DNA of 64,000 bases from Otis tarda (Eukaryota; Chordata; Aves; Otidiformes; Otididae): contig CM048572.1 in NCBI GenBank assembly GCA_026413225.1, positions 7,998,001 to 8,062,000 of the forward strand, read 5' to 3'. The notes beneath the pieces are model-generated. The model worked only from the letters and a program-made list of their open reading frames with translations. It searched no databases and had not been told where the DNA came from. This document shows positions 1-13,400 of this stretch, piece after piece (position 1 is the first letter of the stretch; every line of letters starts with the position of its first letter). The translations under genes and the position numbers were made by a program.

Positions 1-3000
1 GGGCTGCTGTGGGGAACACAATCCTCAGTTTTGGGGTTTGAAAGGGTCACTAAAGGGCTGCTCCACTCTGACTGCACACCTCTTATTGTCGCTGTATGCA
101 GAGGCTTGACATGGACTATCTAACCTGGGAGGATAATCTTTATTCTGCCACTCCATGGAAGGGCAGATTGAAGCAAGGATATCACAGCCCTTGCTAGCAT
201 TTTGCAGTCTTTGTCACAGTCGCTGGAGCTTCTGGCACCTTCAGCCCCAATGGTAGAGACTTTTCAGAACAGACTTCATCCTGTGATTAGGAAAATGCCT
301 CCATTTATAAAGGTGAGGACAGTCAGCATCGCACCGTGTCAGCCCTCCTGCTGCTCAGCAATGTTTTGGATCTTCCCTGGAGTTTCTGCTGCCAGATGGT
401 TTGTGAGCAAAGTGGGAACCTGAGCTGTGTTGCTCAGAGAGAGACAAAGACTTGGGGTGGACTGGAGGCTGACCACCTCTCAGCTTTGCAAAAACAACGT
501 GCTCCCTCTATTTTTTACTAAAAGTCTCTTTGCAGCATGGGGCTCTCTCCAGCTCCATTTAAAGCCAACACAGTGTCATCACTGGCTTGGAGCAGGAGCA
601 GGACACAGAGGACGCACGGCCAGTAGGAATGTAAGTATTTTCTACATGAACACCTACAGACACAGCGTATGCAATAAATACTCAGCGTATCGTTTGCTGT
701 GCGCCAGATCATAGACATAATTATTGATGCAGCAGGTTTTCAGAAAGACACAACAGGGTGTGTACTTAATTTGGCAATGAGAGCACACCTAAGTAGCCCC
801 GGCATTTTCAGCTGGGTATTAGACCACTGCCACCCACGGGTGCTGCTATTTCATCTCACATCGATGTGTCGGCAGTAACAGAAAGGAAACCACAGGCATG
901 TATTTTTTTATTAAGATGGAAAAACTCCACCGAAGGTGCACCTTGCAAGCAGGACTGCTGTAGACCAGCTCTCAGATTATGCCACCCACTACACTTTCTA
1001 ACAAGGCTATTACGGCTCTGATCTTAATAGCACTTGTACACGTGCCTGACCGTAGAAATGGCTCATTCCACCACAGTCAACAGATGTGTCATAGCTCCCA
1101 AAAAGAGGCAATACTGACAGAAATTATTTTGCAGAGCTACATGTTCACTTGGGAGGTGGCTGTCATCAGAAAAATGGGCTAAGATATTAAGCTTGTCACG
1201 ACACTTTGCAGAGATGCAATTGATTTCATCGCTTCTGTTTGCATCAGCCCACCTCTGAAGGCTGATGATCTATCCCAGTGAAAGAGGACTTGTGCAAAGA
1301 CTCAGAAAATGCCTTTGAGATCTAAATATTCTGCCAACAGAATACATCAGGCTGTATTTTCTCAAGGAAGGAAACTTCAGCAGAGGAGATAAAATGATTG
1401 TGTAATTTAGTATAAGTAATTTATCCAGATTTTAAAATATCACTTAACAAAGGCCCTCTCAAAAACCTATGCCAATGGCTGGGCTAAAACACTGCCAAAC
1501 AGCCCAAACTGTCTGAGAGTCAGAAAATAAACAGGCCATTTTCAGCACACTGACAGATCAAGATGGGGATTCCAGGAAATTCTCCAGTGGGGACAGCCTT
1601 GTTTGTGGATGGTGTGGAAGAGTGCTGCTCTTCCCTGGTCTGTGAGGCACTGCAAGGATGTTGGGCAAAACCAGATGAAAGGGCAGTGCAGGCAGAGGTG
1701 AAACCCTGCCTAACTCCTGCCAAGTGTCAGGGATGGAAAAGAAACATCTGGACTATTCAGAACACGGCTGGATTTCAGAACTAACAGCGGAAGCAAGAAC
1801 GTGGGATGAAATTCTGCCTCTATTGAAGGCACCTGTAAAAAAGACTTCAGGGCTTCACACCATGTAGAAATGTGACTGCCTTCCAGAAATCTGGGGACGA
1901 GGACAACCAGGAACAAAAGAACGTTTCAGAGGAAATCGCTTTCTATTAACTCATAATTACATAATGCAAAATTAACTTGCAAAGCCAACAGCTTAATTGG
2001 ATTCCCAAGTGGGGAAGACAGTTGCATGGTGAATAAGAACCTTCCACAGCTACATTAAATATGGTGTTTCAAATACAGAATATAAATTATTCTGCTGTGC
2101 AGCAAAAAATGCCCATTACCTTCAATAGCTACAACCGAGGAGATTTTAACCATTTCTACTCAGTTGCTGACCACTGCCAAACTACCCAGGTGACCCTACG
2201 AAACGTCTCCGTTCTGGACGCCTCCTCGCACTTCCAGCCACACAGCTGAATCCTAATTAATTCTGTGAATATATCTGGATATTTTGCTGGAGTAAAGTAT
2301 AAAGGCTTACAGCCATCTTAACCTTCTTCCCAGCTTGGATTTTGATTAAATGGAATAAATATTTAATTAGAACGGCAAAGAGCCGAACCTCTTGACCACC
2401 CAGGCATTGCCTCTGTAGTCACTGCCCTTTGATGTGTAAAGAAAGGGCTTGTAGGACTTTCTTAAGACATGTGCAGCCTTTCATTTATCTTCAAATCGTA
2501 GCAAGAAGCAGCGTGGTGAACATTGCAACAAGTGATTCCTGCTCATCTTGGTCTGCCTAGGGGAGGGGAGGCTTGCTTGGCCCTCCACAGCCAACAGAGG
2601 CTTGGGCATTTGACTTCCAGGTCCCCATGTCACTCATGTCCCCATGAAAACTGTAGGGCTGGAAAGCTGGCTCTGCTGTCCCACGCTTGCCTGCATGCTG
2701 CCACTCCCACAGCAATTCCCAAGCAGCGACTGCCTGGCTAAATGTTTGCTGTGATGAGCTATAACATCACTGCGAGAAGAGCTCCTGGTCACGGCCACCA
2801 CACAGCTCTGTGGGAGCTGCCGGTTGGTGGGTACCAGGCAGGACCATACCCTGCATGTTTTCCTCCTGTGTAGAGCACTGGTGTGGTGCTGACACAAGCC
2901 GGCTAACACCCACACGCTGCATGTGGGGCTGCACGTCAGTGATGGCACTGGGTGAGAGCAGTGCCCGTTTCAGCCATGCTCCCGTTCCCCTCCCCGTAAC

Positions 3001-4915
3001 CTGCAATCCAACAGAGCATTCAAATACCTGGTTAAAAGTCACCGCCTTCACCAGAGCTTAGGCATCTGCTGCATCAAGGCTTAGGAAGCAGCTCAGCCCA
3101 AGAGCGCAGTCTGCTAGAACCATCAATGCCGCCCTTTTGGGTTCCCTCTCCTCTCGGCTTAATTACCGCCTGCTTTTGGCACCGGCACCACTTGTGCCGT
3201 ATGCTTTTATTTTTCCCTGAAGGAGCATTTGCACCTTTACTATATGTATTTTATTCTGAGGAAATCCTAATTATTTCCTTTCATGCTTGATTCTGTTCCT
3301 GTTTGCAGTGGGACTCCTGCTGCCGCTCTATAAATACCTGACTCTGAAGTCTGTGCAGGAGCGAGGGCGACTGAGGGCAGAAAAGGTGAAGTCAAGCTAG
3401 AGAGACCTTTACCAGTTCTAAAAACAGCTGCTGCTCCTGCTGCTGCAACTGATTGATACCTCATCTGGAGAACAACAGTGCAGAGCCCAGAATCATTGCC
3501 TCCAATGATTTATTTGGCTGTGCTGATGTTTGGCGATGTGCTGTATAATGTTTTTTCCATGGAAGTGTCACTCTGAGGGAGGTTTAATTGCTTTCAATGT
3601 GGATGGTGATGAGAACGCCTTGGAAAAGCTATTTGCATACATTTTCCCAAACGCCAAATGTGTAACTTCCTCCACGCTCAGGCAGTCTGAGGCTGCTTCC
3701 CTGCATTACCCAGCTTCGCTGGGTGCCTTTGAAAAATTAACAACCAGAAATTCCCCAGCATGGAGCAGAAAGTGAAAGTCAAGGACAGTTGGTTTGAATG
3801 TAGGATTATTTGTAAATGACAAAACAGCAAGACACTGAATACGGGGTTGCAAACGATAAACACAGACCACCCCAGGCCCCCAGCGCTCACAGCTCTACGG
3901 TCGACACGGCTGCAGAAGTGCAAAGCAAGGGCAAGGGCTTGGCACTGCCTGTTCCCCGAGTATTGGCTTGACTTGCTGAGCAGAAGAAAGGAAATGAGGG
4001 ATTTCAACAGTACGGGCCAGTGTCAAAGAGCTGAGCTGCCATCAAGGACAGGGCACACACCTGCTTGTCCCAGCACCAGCACTACCACTCACATACTGCC
4101 TTCTCTGACTCCGGAGAAAGCTCATCAGAGTCATCCCTCTGACAACCTTCACGCCAGGCCAGGAGGTGCCACGCAGAAATCCCTTGTCCTTCTTCACAGC
4201 ATTCAAGGGCAAAGTATCTCTGGAGTGGCCTCAGATGTTTGCACAGCATCAGTCACAATAATCTGGTCTAAACAGATCCTTACTCCACCAGATATCTCAC
4301 TCTACAAGGCATTTTTGTAATTACTTAATGCTTTGGGGCATCAGCTGTTGACATAAGCAGGACCCTGCCTATAGGAGTGACATAGGTATTGATTTAATGT
4401 CCTTAGTGCAAGGGGTCCCAAGGCACCTGGCAGCAACTTATTTCGGAACGGCAGTCATCCCGCTAGGCAAGCTTGCTACCTGCCTGCATTTCCCCAGATA
4501 CATGCTCTTTTTCAGCCTACGCGTTTTACCTGGGGAGAAGAGAATTATTTACAGCAGTTCAGGATTTACGGCTGGCTGGCAGCGCTGTACGGCAGCCCCA
4601 GCTGTGCTGCCACACACAGCAAAAATCAGGCAGAAACAGTACAGCGTTTTTCTGTCCATCACACACTGAATGTGCTGCAAGACCAACGCCTTCTGGAAGC
4701 ATCAGATTTGTTGTGGAGGTGCTGAGCAGCTGCCTACGTGTGTGTGATGGATCAGCACCTTTCAAGCGCGATGGATTTGCTGAGCGTGTACAAACCATCT
4801 GCCCAGGAAAGCCACAAAGAAAGGCACCAGCGCTGGTCCCCCACACAGGACAGCAGCGGTCCTGTTCGCCCACAGGGAAAGACGGCAGTCACGCCTTGAA
4901 AAAGGCAGAGCATTT
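1..4915. other. Intergenic sequence, no gene recognised
   Basis: No reading frame here resembles a known protein, and the open frames are short, overlapping and on both strands. The DNA has mixed base composition. An AT-rich patch at about 1,920-2,420 contains several TAATTA and AATTAA homeodomain-type cores and could be a conserved non-coding element, but that is only a composition-based guess. I see no RNA gene and no clear repeat family in this stretch. Confidence 0.6.
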
Positions 4916-4920
4916 ATGGA

Positions 4921-4946
4921 TCAGAGAATCATAGAATCATGTCCAT
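4921..4946 (-). repeat. Short CR1-like tail remnant
   Basis: The sequence contains AGAATCATAGAATCAT, the reverse complement of the 8-bp tail repeat (ATGATTCT) that ends CR1 LINEs. The DNA next to it does not clearly continue into CR1, so this is either a very short 3' fragment or a chance match. Confidence 0.4.
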
Positions 4947-7900
4947 TTCCTGATGGACACCAGGTTTCTGGTGTGAGGGGGTTGCTTGTGCCAACCTGGA
5001 TACTGCGACATGGCACCATTTGTGCCACCAGCCAGATTTGGGGTTGGTTTGGTTTTGCACATGTGGCTGTGTGTGCTGTATATCCATCTGAACAACAGGA
5101 ACAAGGGCTGCGATCCAGGCTCAGGCAGAGCCTGCTCTGATATTTCTTCCGGGGAGCTCAAGATCTCAGCCCAAGCCCACGCCAGGGTTTGCAGCTGACA
5201 ACACAGAACAACCAGGAACACAGGATAGGGTGCGAGAGGCAGAGCATCACCAGCCAGTACAGAAACGGCAGATCTGTAGCAAGGCAGAAGACAATAATCT
5301 ACACTGGAATTTAATCAAGACACCAGGGCTCATATTTGCTTGTTATGAACAACCTGAGTGACTGCATGACGTAACTGCAGCCAGAAATACTGCAATTAAA
5401 AGTCAGGCTGAATTTTGTAAGAGCAAAAGTGGAAGTGACAGTTTTTTTTTAATTCTTGCTCTCACCCAGTTAAAGAGGTGTAATTCTGTGGAATTTATGT
5501 GTCAGCCACCCATCCTACCTTCCTGAAACACAAGCTATGGGGTTCATTACAGGGTTTCACAGATGATACTACGTGACCTGTGACACAGTGGTGGCCAGCC
5601 ACCATGACCCAGTGGGTCTGCTGGCCCTAACTGCTCTGTGGCCCCAAACAATCACCACCTCATGATTCACAGGGAAGAGAGGTACTCCCTGCATTCCCAG
5701 CATGACAGCTGGTTTCAGCCAGGTTTGCAGAGTTCCTCTTCTTATGCAACCTCCATTACTTATTCACAACAAGTGACTACGGCTAGCAGGCGAGTTTGCT
5801 AAGAACGGTGCCTCGTTACAACATCAAACCAAACCTGGCTTTGCCATGGGCTTTTTTTTTGTTCAGATAAACCAAGAAAAAAAAATTTACAGTGTGCAGT
5901 TCATTGTACACAACCTGCATTTAAGCTGTTTAGTTTGTAAGGGTATTTTAAACTAAATAAACAGGTTTTTGTTAACATTTTGACTAGCACTGCAGATTTC
6001 TAGGTTTAGAATAGGACCGATCACTTTGAGCCAGTACCGCTTCGCTGAAACGGAGGGATGAGACGTTACACATCCCAGTCGAAACTCTGAGAACATGCAA
6101 CCATTTTTCTGGCCGTGTCCCTGAAATTAATTGGAGTAAGTGTTATCCAAAGGCCTGAGCCTTGGGCTTTCCTTTGGCCTTCAGAGCAGGGGGAGCTGCT
6201 GGGTTACAGCGTCATGTCGTGCCACAGCTGGGGAGAGGCATGGGCAGCAGCACTATGACAATGGGCAAGGCACCCACTTCAATCTGTGTGCCATAGCTGG
6301 ATGGATGTGGCAGAGACAAGAAGTGGCTGGATCTATCAGGAGAGTCATTGCAGGGGTGAAAGGAGGCTGCCAGAGCTGATGTCTTCTTGGAAAGAGAGGA
6401 GAATCCAAGGAGAATGGCCTTGCCAAGGAAAGAAATCATTCCCTTGCCCTCGGCGCTTGCTCTTTTTTCCCCAGGCTCTCCGCCTCCAGCGCTGCCGGCT
6501 GCACGGTCTGGCTGGGGCAGAGTGGAGTTTCTTCAGAGGCGCTGATTGGGTGCTGTGTTTTGGACTTGTGACTAAACCAGTGTTGATAACACCCCAGTGT
6601 GTTACCAACTGCTGAGCAGGGCTGGCAGAGTGTCAAGGCCTTTTCTTTCTCCCATTCTGCCTCCGCAGCGAGGAGGCTGAGGAGATGAGAAGCTCGGGGG
6701 GACACACAGCCAGGACAGCTGACCCTCAGTGACCAAAGGGATATTCCATGCCATAGGATGTCGTGCTCAGCAATGAAGGCTCAGGGATAGGAGGAGGAAG
6801 GGACAATGTTCAAGGTTCTGGTGTTTGTCTTCCCAAGGAACCCCTATACACTTCCCTACGAACAGCAAGCACATGCCTGTTGATGGGAAGCGGTGAATTA
6901 ATTCCTTATTTCTTATTTTGCTTTGCTTGCTTGTGCAGCTTTGCTCCACTTATTAAACTTCTTTATCTCAACCCACTAGTTTTTTCTCACTTTTGCCCTT
7001 CCGATTCTGTCCCCCATCCCACTGGAGGGGAGGGAGCAACTGGATGAGTGCCTATCAGCCCTCCACAGCCAGATAGGTTTCCTTCTGTTTCTTTTGTTAT
7101 ATGTCCTCTCTTTCCTGTGAGATAGTTACTGTTCTTGCCAGCATTAAATCTTTGTTACTGTTGCCCTTCCATTTTGCCTCTCTTCAATCTGTACTTCTCC
7201 CCTTATCTCTGCTCCAGGCTGCTGAAACAACGTTGCTCTACCCAGGGCAAGCCAGGCCTTGTGCCACGGGAAGGGACGCCCCTCTCTATCCTATGGGGCC
7301 TGCGTGCCAAAAATGATTTGTGGAGTAGGTGTGAAAAGGAGCTGTGTTTTATCAACAAAGCAATTTGTGTCCTGATGAGGGACTACCGAGATAACAGAAG
7401 AGGCAGAACATTTTTCTAGGGAGACACTTCAGAGGAATGCCCATGAAAACCACCACCAGCTGCCTCTGATGGAAAGGGGACATGAGAGAAAGCGTGCCCT
7501 ACTAGTCAGAGCAGGAGTCAGCATGTTCAGATTATTTTTCTCACTGCTATCACTTTGCTGGATACTGAACTAGATATCTGCATCATATCAGCTGTGAAAC
7601 TTCTCTCTCCCAGCAGAGGCACCACAGGCAGAGGAACAGAGCCTACCAAAAAATCTAGGTCCTACCGCTTGGATTGCCAACGACCTGCTAAACAGCACTG
7701 GGCAGAGATCTCCGTCTTTTCTGGCTGCATCAGAGCTACGGAGCAGAAGCAGGCTGGAGGCTGGGAAGACCCAGCTGGTGGCAAATCTGTGTGCACACTG
7801 CCACTAAGTCACACTTCGGAGTGCCCACCTCAGGTGCCTCCCCCTGTCCCAGCTGCCTTTGCCATGCCATCCTGTTACTGGCAAAGGGCAGAGAAGGCTG

Positions 7901-10450
7901 GCATCCTTCTTGGAAGGGCCCTGCATTGCCTCCTGCAAGGGCTGGCGGGTTTCGGAGGCAGCTCGAGAGCAGGCTGCTCGGGTGAGCATGAGGCACCAAG
8001 TCCTGGTAGCGCCCAGCAGCTCCAGGCTACCGCCGTGAGCAAGAAATGCAGTTGTTTGTGCAGTTGTTCTCTTTTCCCATTGCCATTTGTTTGTTGACAT
8101 GTCAAAGCAGATGCTTCTCACCAGTACAACGGATACTTGGACTCATTTGGGGCTGCTACCAGTAACTGCATACCAGCTAACAAAACACTCTGTTTACCAG
8201 AGTGGTCACAAAGATTTGTTAATTCCCACTGACAGAAGGCCTTTCAGGACAGTCTGTAATAAGGAAGGAGGAAGAACTTTTAACTTATATGTCAACAAGA
8301 ATGTAATTCATAGAATACCTAAACATTGCCCTCAACAAAAAGGTATTCAGCATTAAAAGCAAGCCCTGGCAGAGAGGCAGGCAGGGAAGGACTGCTGTGG
8401 GAAGGAGGAAAGCTGGGGACAGGCAAGGCCAAGCTTCCTGCAGCTGGTATTCGGGTTTCACCTCCGGGTGATGAATGGCTTCTGTCCGGAAAACAGCTGC
8501 CGCCTGGCCACCGAGGGCGAAGGCGGACACAACACTCATGGTCCTACCCAGCACATGGACCCACGTCCAAGGAAGCTGGTGGCAGCCAGGTCCAGAACAG
8601 AAAAGGAGGTGGCTCTGCTCACAGCCCGAAACAAGCGGGTGACTGGCTGCCAGAGGAAGCTGCAGATACTCTAAGTTTCCATGACTTAAATATACTGAAG
8701 AGTAGGTGGAGAGGCTATCGGAAGCAGGACGGCATCCGCTTGCCCTGCTCTTTGTCTCTCAAGATGCCTGCTTACAGCCTCTGCTGACTTTTTGCAGGGG
8801 AATGAGGGGTGTTGTTTTTATAAATTCTAGTTCTAGTCTGACCATGATTGATTTTTCCATTTTTGGGTATTTTGTTTGTTTTTCTTAACTTACAAATGAT
8901 GGTTTCTACTGCTGGCATCTTCTTTCCCTGTCATCCCCTCTACACATGCACACATGCAAAATGCCATCAAATTCTGGGATGGATACACATGCACCAAATA
9001 TACAGATACACTCCAGAAATCACACCTGTGGCAGGGTGTTGGAGGCTTGAACTTGCAGCGCTTGTTTGAAACTAAGCATCAAACAGCTCTTTAAGAAGAA
9101 ACTAGATGGACTTGAGGAAGACATTCAGGAAGAAATGGAAAAGGGCAGAACTTTGTCATCACTGCCTTCCCTTGCCTCATTTTCTGAGTGTGTGGAAGCG
9201 TAGAAGATCTGACCGTAGAGTTGCATCATGCTGGGCTCCAGCTCGTGGTGCAGTCAGCCCGTGTGGCTGGTTGCCTGCGGTGGCCAGAAAGGTCAGATAA
9301 GTAAGGGACATTAGTAATAGCCATCTGTGCTGGAAAACAAACAGAAACCTGTTTACTGCGAGATTAGGGTGAAAAAGTGGGACCCCAGACTTTGTGGGTC
9401 TCAAGATAAAGTGCTGCTCAGAAGGCGAGGACCCTGCGAGATATGCTTCCCAGCTCACCCATTGACTTGCTGTCTTTTCCAGGGCCATTTCTCCAGCCTC
9501 TCTGCGCCTCAGTTTAGGCATTTGTAAAATAGCAACTGCCTCCTGCCGAAGCCTGTCACTAAGCATAACCTATTCACGCTGGGAGAGTCACATCCTGAGA
9601 CAGAAGGCCCATCACACACTGCAGCGACAGCGGACTCGGATGAGTCACAGCGCACAAGCACAGCACCAGCTCTGAAACACATGAAATGCCTGAGTTGTCA
9701 GAGAAAAAAAATTCACTGTTTAAAAGCAAAACCAAGGGAGGACAATTCCTCTGTGTCCTGCCTCTGGGTCAGCCATCTCCTGTCCCCACTTGGCAGTGTT
9801 TGAACCATTCACCCAGCAGAGCCTGTCTGTCAGGAAGCTGGTGAGCTCTGAGATGGGGACTGTCCTCTGTGTCTGCCTACCCAGCAGAGCAGTTGTTGGT
9901 CCGAGGCAGGGCACAAGCCAGTGTCCGGTGCAAAAAAACGAGGAAATGACGTTGGGGTGAGGAAGGCTGCATTTCTCTGAAGGGCAAACAGGGATGGAGA
10001 AATCAGACGTCGCTTCTCGGCAAGGTACTTCTCATCCTGACCTCATGTCCAACGCAAAGGAGAAGTTCCGTCTCCCCAGCCTGTGTATTCAGCCCCTCCA
10101 CTAGCAGCGCCAGCAGGTGACATGACAATGTCCTTGGGAATATTCCCTCCTGGTGCTCTTTGGGTCCCTGTTTCCCAGGGAACTGATCCCATTCATTCGC
10201 ATTTCAGGTAGACCGCAACTTCTGGCAACTGGCAACAGCAGTGCATCTTGCTGGGCACTGACTGCAGCCAGGCAGCGTGCTTCCCTCTGTCACTGCTTCC
10301 TTCTGGATAAACTCCAGATTTAGCATGTCAAAAACAAACAAAACATGAAATGAAAAGCAAACAAACCAAGCATCCAATAGTTTCAAACAACAAACACCAA
10401 AGCAACAGGAGAGACATTATCTGCTGAGAACTCGTGCCTGGAATTTGTTC

Positions 10451-10520
10451 TATATACATTTGTTTATACATATAAGTGTATGTATATGCATGCACGCAGA
10501 CATATGCCTACTGCATGTAT
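10451..10520. repeat. AT-rich low-complexity tract with TATA/CATG alternation
   Basis: An alternating purine-pyrimidine stretch rich in TATA, TGTA and CATG words. It is not a pure microsatellite but is clearly lower in complexity than its flanks. Confidence 0.45.
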
Positions 10521-12733
10521 CTAGAGAACAAGAAAATAAGATGCTATATATACTAAGACACATTAAGAAGATATAAAAACAAATCTATATAGTGAAGGGT
10601 TTAAAACAATTTTCAGCATTTCATCAGTCAGCCTAAGAGAATCCTTTCCATCTGCCCAAAAGCAATAAAGCAAGCAAATTACACAGCTCTTTCCCTACCT
10701 TCTTAGCAGCACGCTTAACCTTCGCCTGTATAACAAATAAATATCTAGAGTTTGATAACAAAGATCATTCATCCTTCCTTTTAAAGTACAATCAGTTCTC
10801 TCTTTCTTAGTGTCAAACCGGAGTGCAGGAAAATCGAGAGAAGGGAGTAGGAGGATGTGATCTTTTGGCACAAAGGTTGCTTTCAGGCAATCGCAGCTCC
10901 CCAGCATTCACATACCAGCCTGCCAACATCTTCAGGAGCCGTGATGGAGCTGATCCTGGGGGACGATGAAGCCGCCAAAACGCAAGTCTTTTGTAAGCAG
11001 TAAGTGCCTTGTTGTCACTTCGGTGCTGTAGCCATAGGCATTTCCTCACACACAACCTACAGATACTGACATTTTAAGGCCACTGCTGATTTTGGTGTTG
11101 TTGATATTGTCTGATGTCTCTGAAACTCCTTGTTGTTTGGCCCACACCATATTCCATGCCAGAATCAGAATCTGGCCTCAGGTGAGCTTAGACACGAACC
11201 CCTCTCTGCACGCTGGGTAATATTTTATTTTTACTATAAAGCCAAGCTATGAAGGTGATTGCAATATTTAAATACTTGTAGGGTAGTTCTACAGTAAACC
11301 TACATGGAGCACGTCCACCTTTCCTACAACATCTGGCAGCCGCCTCCCACTGCCTGACTACCCAGCGCTGCAGGAGGAAGTTCGGTGCTCTCTGTTCCAG
11401 CTGAAGGACTTGAATCAAGGGTGACTGTTCAACCTCCCTGGGATCACAGAGTTTATAGATAATCTAAAAAGCTAACCCAGATCTCTCCAAGGCCAAAGGC
11501 TGCCATAACTGCTAAACCCACTCTCTAGAGTAAATCTGGCATGCCCTTGCTCTTTAGAGCCAACAGCCTTCACTTGTAAGAGAGAACAAAGTCTTGCGCC
11601 TGTAAATTAGTGCTTTCCCCTCCGTTTCCAGCACGGGGTTACAGCTGGTCACTTACTCATCTGTGCCTGCCCTCACTGTTCCACATAGCTATCTATTTAG
11701 GCTGCTCTGTATAATTTAAGAATTAAAACTAAACACTATGTTACCTACAGCCATATCATCTTAGATGAGCTTAAACAACTGTGAAATTCCTGGGATCTAT
11801 TAAAAGCAACATTCAGCGCACGCATTAATCAACAGATGCTCGGTCGTTGCGCATCAGAAAACCACAAGTGAGAAGCAGGCTGAAAGGCCTCCTGCCAAAA
11901 TGATTACTTTCTTTTGCAACCAAGTCCTTGAAAAACCATCTGTATGGCGATGCTAGACAGGTGTTTGGTTCAGTAGTTATCTCAGTGGTAGCAAACCTGA
12001 CTTACCCCTTCTCAGTGGCAACAACAGGTCAAGCAAGCAGTGGCATTTCCTGCTGATGAGTCAGAGGTGAGACATGAAAATCACCATCTCTTCATACAGA
12101 ACATTTTAGACCTTATAATTTGATATCACCTGTGGTTACTTCACCCATGACGCACTGCTCTGAGGGCTGACACTTCATTTCAGTGGAAATGTGACAATTC
12201 ACAGCAGCAGACCAACTGCACCTCCTGGCACCTGGGGCTTTCTGTTCTCACCCAGTCACTTGACCTTGATCCCTCCAGCGACCCTGATGCTCCCCCTTCT
12301 ACAGGGATCCCTGGGATCCTTGTCCTACTTCCACCTTTCCCCTGTTTTTTTTTTTTTTTCCCCTTCAGACCCCCTCCTGGCTTGTGCGAGGTTCAGTCCT
12401 GGGTTTGTGTTTCTCTAGGTTCCCAGGCCTCTACTTTCCTGGCTCAATCCTCCTTACTTCCACATCCCTTCCTGAACCCTTCCCATGGCCCCCAACACCC
12501 ATCTGTGGTTCCCCTTTGGCCAGGGCCAGCAGACACAGGGAGGAGAAGGTCAGCTCACATCCTGAAGAGTTACATCTGCAGTCATCCCTTTTCTACATCA
12601 ATCTCACGTGATTAAAAGCACATGACAGCTACAAGGCCAGTAAAACAAAACGAGCGTGGAGTTTCCTAATCATGCCAGTTGAAAGATTTAAGGAATAAAA
12701 ACAACTGAAAAAAATGAGGCCAAGGACAAGTCC

Positions 12734-12758
12734 AAAACAAAACAAAACAAAACAAAAA
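12734..12758. repeat. (AAAAC)n simple repeat
   Basis: About four and a half perfect copies of the pentamer AAAAC in tandem, ending in AAAAACCC. It is an ordinary short microsatellite in intergenic DNA. Confidence 0.85.
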
Positions 12759-13079
12759 CCCAAAAACATTTCTGGCTTTTCTTCTTAGGCCAGATGACCT
12801 ACCCTTCACACCAAGAAAACTCGAGTGACTAGGAAAGACAGTTTTAAGATTTTCTTTCTTCTGCACTAGCCTGGTACAGAACGGAACATCACTCTGGTGA
12901 CAACTGCAAGAGCCCATTGAAACAGGTGAAGATTACACAGGACTCTAGCCGTGCCCTTTTCCCTGACCTACACTGCCGCAGCGGCCCTACTTCTGCCACC
13001 ATTTGCTGATTCACTTTTAAGAAACTTTGCCTTTGCAGACAGATGCAGCTACTCCATTTAACCCAGAGCAGCACAGGCA

Positions 13080-13400
13080 CAGCTAGAAGATACGGAAGAA
13101 GGGGGCTACAGGGAAGAGGAGCCAGACTTGCCAGAGCTGCTCTACAAAAAGAGGCACCAGTTATGAAGTGCAACAAGGGGGCTTCCAGCTGCACAACAAG
13201 GAAAAAGTTCTTCACCCCGAAAGTGGTGCAGCAAGGGCACAGGTCTCCCAGAGCAGCTGGGGATTCTCCATCCTTGGAGATTTTCAAAATTTCTCTGGAC
13301 AAGGCCCTGAGCAACCTCCTGCAACTTTGAAGTTGGCCCTGCTTTGAGCAGGAGGTTGGACCCGAGCTCTCCAGAGGTGCTTTTCAAGGATTTTTTTCTC
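13080..13400 (+). repeat. CR1 LINE 3' fragment
   Basis: The stretch follows the 3' end of a CR1 retrotransposon in the sense direction: GGAAAAAGTTCTTCACCCC, then TCTGGACAAGGCCCTGAGCA, then CTTTGAAGTTGGCCCTGCTT, and finally GAGCAGGAGGTTGGACCCGA with CTCCAGAGGTGC. The terminal 8-bp tail is not preserved. The same subfamily words recur at about 20.65 kb and 27.95 kb. Open frames across it are decayed and not a gene. Confidence 0.85.

Larger units (their letters stand above)
4956..13079. other. Intergenic sequence, no gene recognised
   Basis: Nothing here can be supported as a gene. The longest open frame, about 180 codons at 7,555-8,097, has biased composition, no recognisable domain and overlapping antisense frames. 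The region has a TA/CA-rich low-complexity patch near 10,451-10,520, a pyrimidine-rich stretch at about 12,250-12,480 and a small AAAAC repeat. SLC9A8 begins downstream. In human the upstream neighbour of SLC9A8 is B4GALT5, but I see no exon of it here. Confidence 0.6.

Noticed and set aside
7555..8097. 180-codon open frame upstream of SLC9A8
   Set aside because: No recognisable domain, antisense frames of comparable size, and no promoter or splice pattern around it.
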